Shown here: positions 55,575-64,000 of the stretch, piece by piece
Layout: each line of letters begins with the position of its first letter
Numbering within the stretch: position 1 is the stretch's first letter
From: Taudactylus pleione
Lineage: Eukaryota > Chordata > Amphibia > Anura > Myobatrachidae
Length of the DNA stretch: 64,000 nucleotides
Assembly: GCA_031769625.1 (NCBI GenBank)
Contig: JAUIMM010001030.1
Location: forward strand, 1,433,001-1,497,000
Direction of reading: 5' to 3'
Translations under genes and position numbers: made by a program
The notes under the pieces: model-generated
The model's input: only the letters and a program-made list of their open reading frames with translations
The model's database searches: none
Told to the model about the DNA's origin: nothing

Positions 55575-56054
55575 AATAAACACAGTACTTTCAGTTCCCG
55601 CGCTCCTCTGGGATAGGTATCAGATTTTGAAAAGTTAATGAATGAGAAAATTTCCCCGGAATGGGTTCCTATAATGTTCCTTTTCACCGTCTTTCTTATA
55701 TTCAAACGATTCAAATAGTAAATATGCCACAGTTCCTCAAAAAAATGAAAAGTAGTATATAGTGAAGTACAGTTTATTCAAAACATAAAAACATCCATAA
55801 AACACATAAAGGTAGCAGCGTACCAGATATAGAATTGGGGTGTAGGACAGCTCACACCCAAAATAGCATGTACAGGGATATAAACAGTCACCTCCCGGGA
55901 TGGGTTCGTGTGGTCTCCCTGATGTCTATACTGCGGTGGTTCGTCCTCTGACCCCTACTCCTGGTGATCTCAATGCCGCTCCTCACTCAGGTAACTTTTC
56001 AAAATCTGATATCTATCCCAGAGGAGCACGGGAACTGCAAGTACTGTGTTTATT
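55575..56054. mobile_element. Element with about 63-bp inverted arms
   Basis: AATAAACACAGTACTT...CAGTTCCCG (55575-55600) through GAGGATAGGT-type text to GATTTTGAAAAGTTA (55637) is repeated inverted at 55992-56054, with a few mismatches. Key words are CTCCTCTGGGATAG / CTATCCCAGAGGAG and CAAAATCTGATA. The right end is followed by a short direct repeat TGTTTATTGATGTTTATTGATG. Non-coding; class unknown. Confidence 0.7.
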
Positions 56055-56314
56055 GATGTTTATTGATGTTAATAGGGTGTAAGTGGCCACCCAAGCATTT
56101 CCTGCAGCACCATAGTATTGGCGCGCTCATTTCATTGTGAATTATTTGTATTGTTGCTATATTGTTTTTTTTTAAAAGACAATATACCTGGCTTTTCAAA
56201 TGGGCTTAGTACAGTTATACTTATTTTATACAATATACATGCAAATCATAGGAAAGGTCAATCCATACTTGATTTTGGTTTAGTAGGAGTAAAAATTGAC
56301 CACAACACCAATAG

Positions 56315-56706
56315 TACCCCATTTACACGGACATGAAAATCACGGGTTTTTGCACGTGAATGCGCATTAACCTGGGATTTTCATCAGTGGAAACTGCGCA
56401 ACCAGAGTCCAGTAACCCGGGGATCCAGCATGGGTAGCTTGCAGGTCGTTCCAGTGTCACCCTGCAGTGAAAACGGTGCGACCCGTGTCACGATGACCCA
56501 GGTCGTGCCGCATGCTACCTGTTAGAGCGGCTTCAGTGGCTGCAATTTCCACTGCAATGCCGGAAGACCTGGGTCACTGCAGACTCAGGTCCGGTGTGAA
56601 CGGTGTCGACCCGGGTTATGCCCGGGTTGGCACCGTTCACACCGGACCAGAGTCTGAAAGGGTCTGAATCCCGGGTCAGACCCAGAACTTTGGTGTAAAA
56701 GGGGTA
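56315..56706. mobile_element. TACCCC(A/T)TTTACAC-type MITE
   Basis: The ends are TACCCCATTTACAC and, on the other strand, TACCCCTTTTACAC. Interior hairpins include GGTCCGGTGTGAACGGTG with its complement (56588-56648) enclosing CCCGGGTTATGCCCGGG. A related element is at 62972-63337. Confidence 0.72.
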
Positions 56707-56709
56707 TAA

Positions 56710-58249
56710 GAAAATCTATAATTCATCCCCCAATCTCTACAATATACTAAGAATTGATTTATTTTTAGTTCAGGCAATTTTCTTCTGCTGAGAAAATTGG
56801 TATTTTTTACCCATTAATTTTATTAGGCAAAGCATTTCAATGCAAGCTGTAGGTATTTTCCCCTAGAAATGGGAAAAGCTCAGCCAATCACAGACAATAC
56901 TTACCTGCTCAGCCTATCACAAGTGGCCAGCATGCATTTACCTTCTGTCCCATTAGAATAAGAGAGCTTGCATCAAAGCAAGGAAATACAACTGTGGGAT
57001 ACTGGTGCTTATAGCTCCACATGTCCTAGCATTTGCAATCAATCAATAGTAGACAGAGCTTGCTGGGACTTGCAGTTGCACAAAATAATAACTTTTTCCC
57101 CCCAATATGCTTACTTACTTAATTTAATGGAGCATATGCTTTTTCTGCACCTAGTACAATGCATTGTCCAATGAAATAAATGGGAAAACTCAATATTCTC
57201 TCTTTCTGCGATTGTGAGCTGTATGCTAATTTCTTTCTACTGCATGGTAATGGATTCCTTGCACCCACCAAGGATGGATATAGATGTCACTTTTTTCCCC
57301 CTTTAGTTGACCCTGAATAACACCACTCATGTCAAGCCAAGTGATCTGCAAAGAAACACTTGAAAGCAACAACATTTAATAGGTTGCTTTTCATTAACTC
57401 AGAATGTCTATTCCAGCTTACATTACAGTCTAGCTGTCAGGAGAAAAAGCAACGTCATGCAATTGTTTTGACATGAGTGATAAATCGTAATAGATTCCAT
57501 CACCTAAGTGGGTTAGCACTGAAATGTTTAGCTTTGCCAGAGGCAGGGAGAGTGAAAGGAACATTAATTCTTATCAACTGCAGAAAAATATAGTCTTAAA
57601 TATATCAACTTTTGTATACTGAGTACACAGTACAGTGATATCTTACATTGTTTATTTTACTGTACAATATTGACGAGTGAACTATACAAGACAAGGAAAG
57701 TTGAAAATATATTATTTGATGTATAATATAAAAGTAATATATTATGGATATTGCTGTGCTTAGGGAAACTATGGCCTAAGAAAGCTGGCTGGCCCATCAC
57801 AAGACTATCCTTCATTAATGGTGTGAACTTGCAGAAAATAAGACATTTGGCCAGACTTGTTAGACTTTTATTAAAGAAAATCCCAGCGCTGTGAATCACA
57901 GCATTAAAGTCAACAATTTTGCAATACAGATGATCCACAAATCAGGCCCAATATATTATATGGTATACTCTATACACAAACTTTCGCAAAATTTGAGTTT
58001 ATACAAATATCACATCCAAGTAAAAAGAGTTTCAGAATTTTGAATACATTTTTATAGTAAACTTGTGTTTTAAAACATGAAATACAGCAAAGTCCCAACT
58101 GAATTACAGGAGATTTACTAACTTCAATATTGCACATCTAACTTTGTGCTGCACTATGAACAGAATGTTTCAATCAGCGTAACAGGTTGATACCTAGATC
58201 ATAGTAAAGATGTTTCCATATGTGGCGGTTTTGTTTGCCAGTGTTACAG
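56710..58249. other. AT-rich DNA, no feature seen
   Basis: No supported gene or repeat boundaries in this 1.5 kb. Short frames show no known family. Confidence 0.45.
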
Positions 58250-58671
58250 ATTTAGACCAAACTGGACAGGAATAAGGGAGACTCCACCAACCACAAATGC
58301 TCACCGACAATGACTGAACTCTGGAGTTCATCCAGACCCACTCACTAATATGCATACTTAGAGGCATGCATAATTAAAAGGCAGCATCATAGTACACGTC
58401 ACCGAGCTTGTTTTTACACTGAAGTGCTCGCAGTGCTTGCAGAAGGGTATGGTCAACTTCAAGCGCTGCGATAGCATCCGATGTTACCCGATGTAACGAT
58501 GGCTGCATACACATCCTGGACATGACGTGCACAAAAGGCCGTCTTAAAACAGGCTGGTGGGTGTCTGTGATCGCTCTCTAAGCAATACTGGGTGTGCTAA
58601 TGCATTGCTGTGCGATAGCACTGCCTACACAATTTGCATACACATCGTGTGAGCAGCTCTGAATTAGGCCC
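58250..58671. mobile_element. TTCAGAG-family MITE, right part
   Basis: The right end AGAGCTGCTCACACGATG... on the minus strand starts GGGCCTAATTCAGAGC. The interior has TGCATAATTAAAAGGCAGC, TACACGTCACC and GAAGGGTATGGTCAAC, shared with 33540-33810 and 51990-52060. The left end is not recognisable. Confidence 0.6.
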
Positions 58672-58693
58672 TCTGTTCAGATAAAAAGACTAA

Positions 58694-59070
58694 GGGCCTG
58701 ATTCAGCAAGGATTGTAATTCTGCTTATACACTCGCACTGCAGTTGCTAATATCAGCGGTGCTATGTAAATGTGTGCATTCACATTGTCAACGCAGCCCG
58801 ACATAAGGACGTCCACTTCCCCTTACTCACATCCGTATGCTAGGGGAACACAGCGAAACAATCGGTAACATCGGACCCTTACGCACAGTTAAGGCAGGTC
58901 AGACCTCACTCAGGAATTGCTAACTTCTGTGCATGCTATGAGGCCTCAGGCATTTGGTATCGCAGAGGCTAAATTTATGCACGCCCATGCAACGGCGTTG
59001 AAACGCAGTGGCACAATGCATACGCAATGTGAATTAATTGACCGATTGCATGCATATTAGCAATTGAATT
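58694..59070. mobile_element. GGGCCTGATTCAG-family MITE, left part
   Basis: It starts GGGCCTGATTCAGCAAGG and has interior words (GCAGGTCAGACCT, TTTATGCACGCCCATG, AACGGCGTT) that match the reverse complement of 27360-27490. The right end is lost. Confidence 0.6.
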
Positions 59071-59445
59071 TTTTATACAATTCAATATATTCCCTACAAC
59101 AGTGGTTCTCATGTGGTCAATTATGGTCTGATGGTTAACTGTGCACACTGATTGTTAGGCCACAACACCATCATGGATTGCAATATCCCTGCACTCGCTG
59201 ACAGACACGGGCAGAGTCAAACTGGTCCAGAGGGAATCAGGGATATCCCAGGCGGGCCAGGCCACCTGAGAAACCCGTCCATGCCATCAAACCTTTTGCA
59301 ACTTTGTGGATTGGAAGACCCGTACTCAGAAAACCATATATTTATATTAGGTCTGACTGGTTCTTTAATAGTAACCAACAAATAGTTACCCTAGTGCCAG
59401 GGCTAGGAGAACAGTTCTATTTCAGTGAGTGAAAGATGGTGTTTG

Positions 59446-59446
59446 T

Positions 59447-59478
<32 letters not shown>
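59446..59478. repeat. (AGT)n microsatellite
   Basis: About eleven AGT triplets. The flanking region contains an imperfect duplication: GGGTAAGAGGTATTATATAC at 59479 and GGGTAAGTGGTAAAATATAC at about 59618, each followed by GTATTTGATGAG / GTATTTGGTGCG. Confidence 0.92.
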
Positions 59479-59480
<2 letters not shown>

Positions 59481-59759
59481 GTAAGAGGTATTATATACTG
59501 CACTGATTGTGGTATTTCAGAAGGCAGGCAATGTATTTGATGAGGGGTAAGTGTGGTGAGGGAGGTACAGTGTGAGGAATAGTGGTGTGGGTAGGCTATG
59601 TGCCTGTGAGTAGTAGGGGTAAGTGGTAAAATATACTGCACTAACAAATGTGTGAGTGGTATTTCACAGGGGGGTGATGTATTTGGTGCGTGGTGTATGT
59701 AGTGTGTGATGTAGTGTAATACAGGCAGCAATACTTACCCCTGTGTCCTGATACAGATG

Positions 59760-61985
59760 AGCCTACAATGATAGTTTGTGCTCTCTGGGGGTGATTAAGT
59801 AGTAGACTGAATTGAAAAGCTACACACAACAAGCTTTGAAATTCCGTCCCTGCAATTATGTTAATGCAGTAGGAGACGTCATGCCTCCTCCATGCATTAA
59901 TGATCCGAGCTGCATCTACAGACACAGCATTGGATCATCTGCATGATCCATGTCCGGGATCCCTAAGGGAGAGAGAGGTCAGGAAATCTCCACCAGCTGA
60001 TGGAGATCCTGGCCTCTTCCCCCCCCCCCAACGGTGGTGACATGCCTCAGTTTTGAAAAACAGAGGCTGTAACCCCCCTCCCCACACACACCCCCAAACT
60101 GCAGCAGGCTGTTGATCACTACACCAAACAGTGCTATGTCTGCGTGTCTGAGACTGCATAATATTATTTTGCATTAATTGTTGAAAGACCCACTCAGTGG
60201 CTTATACACACCCCTTCAGTAGGCTGCTGCATTTCACTGGTGGGTCCTTCATGTCCCAGTCAGTCACTGGACACAGGAATGGTTAGAGGAAATGCAGCAC
60301 CATGCACTGCTTGTGGCATAGAAAATAGAGTAATACTGTGTCATATACTGTGAACTAAGGATATATGTGCAGTCCCAGGATTTCTTAGGAGGCCAAAGGG
60401 GCTGTGATGCGGGCAGAATCCATTCAACATACATATAACATTAGTAACTCACCAAAAATGTGTTTGTATATATAATTTATATAGGATTACATTTATGTTA
60501 GAGCAACAGACTGCACAAAAAGTAGATTCTACAGCATGTCCCAAAAGTCTAAGCACTGCTAACATCATACTTACAGCATGAGAAAGGATATCGGGTAAGC
60601 CATGCAAAGGCAGACACATTAATAATATATGCTGAATTTCTGCACTCCACTTTACAGACATGTAGCATGCATATCAACTAGTTGGATTTCAGTACACGTA
60701 AAGCTGGCCACACATCTAAAACGTTATCTTTCCAGCTAACCAACTAGTTGTCCAATTGGAACTAAAATCTGGTAATGGATGGGAGCAAAAAACAATCAGC
60801 CTTTTGTTCCCAAACACTAGGAAACAGTCAACAGTAGTCGTTCAGATAATTTGCTTAAATTGGTGTGATTTAACCAACTTGTCTGAATAAACGTTTTTGT
60901 CCGTTTTCCAGAGTTTAGGAGCAATAGAGCAGGTGTATGTTTTGGAGGTAAAATAATTTGGTTGTTTAAAGGAATTAAAAAAAAAAAAAAAAGGACCAAG
61001 TAAGATAAAAAAATAAAAAATAAATAAAAAGGCATTAATACATCATACTCAAACGAAGACGGATATAGGTAGTCTTCTGGGGTTGATATGATATATTGGC
61101 TTGCAGGCACCAGACAGGGGCAGGTGAGAAACAAATAAATATCTGTAAAGCACTGCTGCTGTCATTTTGTACACACAAAAGACTACACAAAAAACCAAGA
61201 GCTCTGCAAACATACCTAGCCAGCAGAATAGAGAAGGGTTTCACAATGAAGTGAGACATTCCTGCTAAGGAACATCAAGAGGCAGGTGCAGCAATAAACA
61301 GCCAACTCATTTGATTGCACTGTAGCAATTTCCTTCTCTACAATTAACCAGCTAAATGGCATGTAAAACAGAATGTCTTGCACCTTTAATTCACAGTATA
61401 GAGATATACGGCTTCTTGCTTTTCTAGACATATATACAATTGTTACAAGATGCTCATTGAGACGTCTATAGTTTAAATATTTTGAGTAGAAAATGCAAAT
61501 CAAAAAATATTAATTAAAAAAAATTGCTGTCAGAGATTTGCAGACTATCCTCTGCTACTGGTGTCAAATGTGTCACAGAACCTACATTGAGGAATAAAAA
61601 CACAGGCTGGAGGATAACACAGCTCATTTATTCTTTTGAAAGCTCACAGATACACACAATATAAATGTCTTTCCATCAGTGACAACCCATAAGGACCTTT
61701 ATCACTGTCCAGTCACAGGTCTAAATCAGCAGTCTCTTATCTATGCTAACTAATAACAGAAAGGAACCACACTGCTAAATTATTTGTAAGGCAAACTAAA
61801 CCTGTGTATGTTGTAGGAATGGTTAATGGTAGAGATATTTTAAAATAATGGAAGAGCATATAAAGAAATACACATCCTGCATTTTCTGACTTCCAGCATA
61901 TAGCAATATTAGTTTATTCTGTAGGGACAAAGCTTAGATAAAATAACAGAACATCTGAGACAGCAATGAAATAAGACACTGCAAT
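59760..61985. other. Mostly AT-rich DNA, one MITE end fragment
   Basis: A hairpin-like GGTCAGGAAATCTCC/GGAGATCCTGGCC lies near 59977-60013. A Harbinger-style end word AAAGCTGGCCACACATCT occurs at 60700-60718 without a partner. No gene recognised. Confidence 0.4.
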
Positions 61986-61989
61986 GTCC

Positions 61990-62275
61990 CAGGGTATGCG
62001 TTCCGCATCCCGACGGACGGGATGCCGACGCTTACATTGCCGGCGCCAGAATACAGACGCCGGCATCCCGACCGCCGGTATGCCGAAGGTAAGTAATGGG
62101 GTTGGGTGGGTTAGGTGTATGGATTAGGCACTAAGGCGGGGGAGGCTTAGGTTATGTAGAGGGGGAGGATTAGCCTACCGACCAACAAATGTCGGTATGT
62201 TAACCCTGCCGAGATCCCGGCGTTGGGATTCTGACCGCCAGGATCGCGACTGTCTGTATTTCATACCAATTCCTG
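61990..62275. mobile_element. MITE-like repeat, GCCGGC family
   Basis: CCGCATCCCGACGGACGGGATG and GATGCCGGC-type hairpins lie on the left, and CCGAGATCCCGGCG and GGGATTCTGACCGCCAGGATC-like text on the right. The G-rich centre (GGGGTTGGGTGGGTTAGG) is the complement of the C-rich centres at 18660-18740 and 51010-51180. Boundaries are approximate. Confidence 0.55.
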
Positions 62276-62465
62276 TCCCAGGATATGCTCACGATTATTG
62301 CTCAAACCAGAGTTATTGTATATTTATAGAGCCTGCTCCATTCACAGCTCCATATACTATTATGATTCTCAACTTTTGTTCACAAATTGCCGCAAACTGT
62401 CTGCATCTAAGTTTTGGTCAAATATTATAACATTTCACATTAAGGGGTCTATCCATCATCACTTA

Positions 62466-62640
62466 GGGGGGTATTTATCAAAGCTGGGAGAGAGATAAAA
62501 TTGTGAGAGAAAGTACTAACCGATCAGCTTCCAATTTACATTTTGTAGGCTGTGTTTATAAAATGATAGTTAGGATCTGATTGGTTGGTAATTTATTGTT
62601 TTCAATTTTATCTCTCTCATAGCTTTGATAAATACCCCCC
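62466..62640. mobile_element. GGGGGGTATTTATCAAAGC MITE with TTA duplications (175 bp)
   Basis: The ends GGGGGGTATTTATCAAAGCT are perfect inverted repeats. TTA flanks both sides (62463-62465, 62641-62643). Subterminal GAGAGAGATAAAATTG pairs with CAATTTTATCTCTCTC. The middle has CTGATTGGTTGG, as in the MITE at 37280. Confidence 0.88.
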
Positions 62641-62971
62641 TTAATTTCTACAAAAAATAATATACAATATTTTTGGAGCGCTGCGGGACCATTCGCCATC
62701 TTCAGATGGAGTTTGCTCCCGCACTTGCCGATAACCCTGATCCTTCCTTATGGGAAGGAGTCCCGGGTTGTGAAGAGGGACCCCGATAATTGCGCTCAGA
62801 CCCCGATAATTAACAGAGTATCAGTGAAAACTACAATACACAGCAGTAATTATAGCATTGCATAAGTACTAAACATTGAATTAACACCGTAGATTGGGTA
62901 GGACAACTCGCTAAGGCTAGCAGGGACAGTGGGAATCCATTACGTACTCCAGAGTATTGCCTAACAATGTA

Positions 62972-63337
62972 ATATCCCTTTTACACCAAAGCCTTGGGTC
63001 CGTCTGACATGGGATTTGGAACATGGTTCCAACACAGGACAGACCCCGTTCACATTTTGGCTCCGACCGGGTAATTCCTGGGTTGGGCCATTTACACTGT
63101 ACACGGATGCAGCGTTGTCTCATCCAAGCACCGGCGAAAAAGTTATCATCTACAAGCGCCGGTGAGCCGGCTGTTCTTATGCTGTAATCGAGACCTCCCC
63201 GTAACCTGTGCACTACCCGAATTGGATTGCCAGGTCACTGGACCCGGATTATTTTTCGGGGACCTTTTTACACTGAGCCTCGAGCAGGGTTGACACTGCA
63301 ATAACCCGAGTTATTTAGCCAGTGGGAAAAAGGGTAA
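62972..63337. mobile_element. ATCCCTTTTACACC-type MITE
   Basis: The left end ATATCCCTTTTACACCAAAG and the right end TTACCCTTTTTCCCAC (opposite strand) are similar. The interior contains GGGTTGGGCC, CCCGGATTAT and CACCGGC/GCCGGTG hairpins. The left end matches the right end of 56315-56706 (CCCCTTTTACACCAAAG), so both are one family. Confidence 0.65.
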
Positions 63338-63714
63338 TAGTTAAAGTCGCTGGCAAGAAGAAGGAACTACTATAAGCACAGACCTTATGCAAAGCAAATG
63401 TTGGAATAGTGATGTGACATGAATTATTCTTTAACACATTATATAATATCCAGAGAGTACATGCCTCCAGTTTAGCATAAAGATCAGTAATTCCGAAGTA
63501 AACCTAATCAGCTCTCATTTCATTCAGCAGTCGAAGTGTAGCTCATAAGGGATTACAAACACCTGTGTGGTTGAGGGTTAAGGATGCAGTTAACATTTTA
63601 AAGAGCTAAGGATGTATCCACTGTGACCCATACATCAAAAAGCAAAATGACAGCAGTGGCACATCTATGGCAGTTGGGTGTTGTTCAGCTCTTGTTAAAC
63701 ATTCGCTTCTAAAC

Positions 63715-63818
63715 CACAGGTTCTCGAACTCGGTCCTCTGGACCCCAAACAGTGCATGTTTTGAAGGTCTCCTCACAGATCTGTGTGGGGTCCTGAGGAC
63801 AGAGTTTGAGAACCACTG
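63715..63818. mobile_element. hAT MITE with exact TTCTAAAC duplications (104 bp)
   Basis: The ends CACAGGTTCTCGAACTCGG and CAGTGGTTCTCAAACTCTG (opposite strand) are inverted, and GGACCCC pairs with GGGGTCC. An exact 8-bp duplication TTCTAAAC lies at 63707-63714 and 63819-63826. It is the best-preserved copy of the group that includes 7314 and 25853. Confidence 0.92.
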
Positions 63819-64000
63819 TTCTAAACTATTCTGCATTATCATTAAGACACATCAGGTCTATGTTATACTTTCTGCTAATTACCTTTTATATCAAAATGAT
63901 GGGAATTTAAGGGAACAAAAACAGTCAAGAGCCCAATTAAATGTCTAGGGAAGTCCATACGCAAATACTAAAGTGTAATCAAATATGAAAATAAGGAGAT

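Noticed and set aside
60700..60860. Full Harbinger-like MITE beginning AAAGCTGGCCACACATCT
   Set aside because: No matching right end or target duplication was found, so it is kept only as an end fragment.

Overview
This window reads as transposon-dense intergenic or intronic DNA of a vertebrate, most likely an amphibian and probably a frog. The basis is the mixture of families: several independent Tc1/mariner lineages, hAT, Harbinger-like and other palindromic MITEs, a Penelope-like retroelement, a Ngaro/DIRS-type tyrosine-recombinase retrotransposon, and a tRNA-headed SINE whose copies carry the 'gtgggaggaaaccggag' block. I recognised no host protein-coding gene, rRNA or functional tRNA gene. 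No species call is possible from sequence alone.

Layout. 1-2.6 kb: a chain of palindromic MITEs (788-1189 with TTA target duplications; 1958-2478 with AAA duplications). 2596-7161: a nearly complete hAT transposon with exact 8-bp duplications, a minus-strand transposase broken by two frameshifts, and a threefold 160-bp repeat. 7.3-8.6 kb: hAT and Harbinger-like MITEs, (TA)n runs and a Penelope end fragment. 8.74-10.83 kb: a degenerate Penelope-like element (reverse transcriptase plus GIY-YIG). 11.9-14.2 kb: a SINE split by a Tc1 element that is itself split by a mariner-type MITE. 15.7-19.7 kb: MITEs, a second Tc1 relic and a MITE with an internal minisatellite. 19.9-24 kb: SINE-like tails, a foldback element, a third Tc1 relic and a 163-bp tandem duplication. 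24-29.7 kb: AT-rich DNA with a few MITEs. About 29.7-35.2 kb: a Ngaro-type retrotransposon retaining gag, RNase H, tyrosine recombinase and SGNH hydrolase but lacking reverse transcriptase, and carrying a MITE that holds another MITE. 37-40.3 kb: a CCAAT-bearing minisatellite, a C-rich array, a small hAT MITE and an inverted second copy of the 788-1189 MITE. 42-49.5 kb: hAT and GGG-ended MITEs with minisatellites. 49.5-64 kb: further MITEs, a fourth Tc1 relic at 53.1-54.2 kb and AT-rich DNA.

Nothing here is an operon or coordinated pathway. The coding relics are selfish-element proteins (transposases, retroelement polyproteins), all damaged by stops or frameshifts. Insertion boundaries give a relative order at several nests. 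The most informative signals are the exact target-site duplications, the architecture of the Ngaro element, and the large group of GGG-ended, hairpin-rich MITEs with 3-bp duplications.
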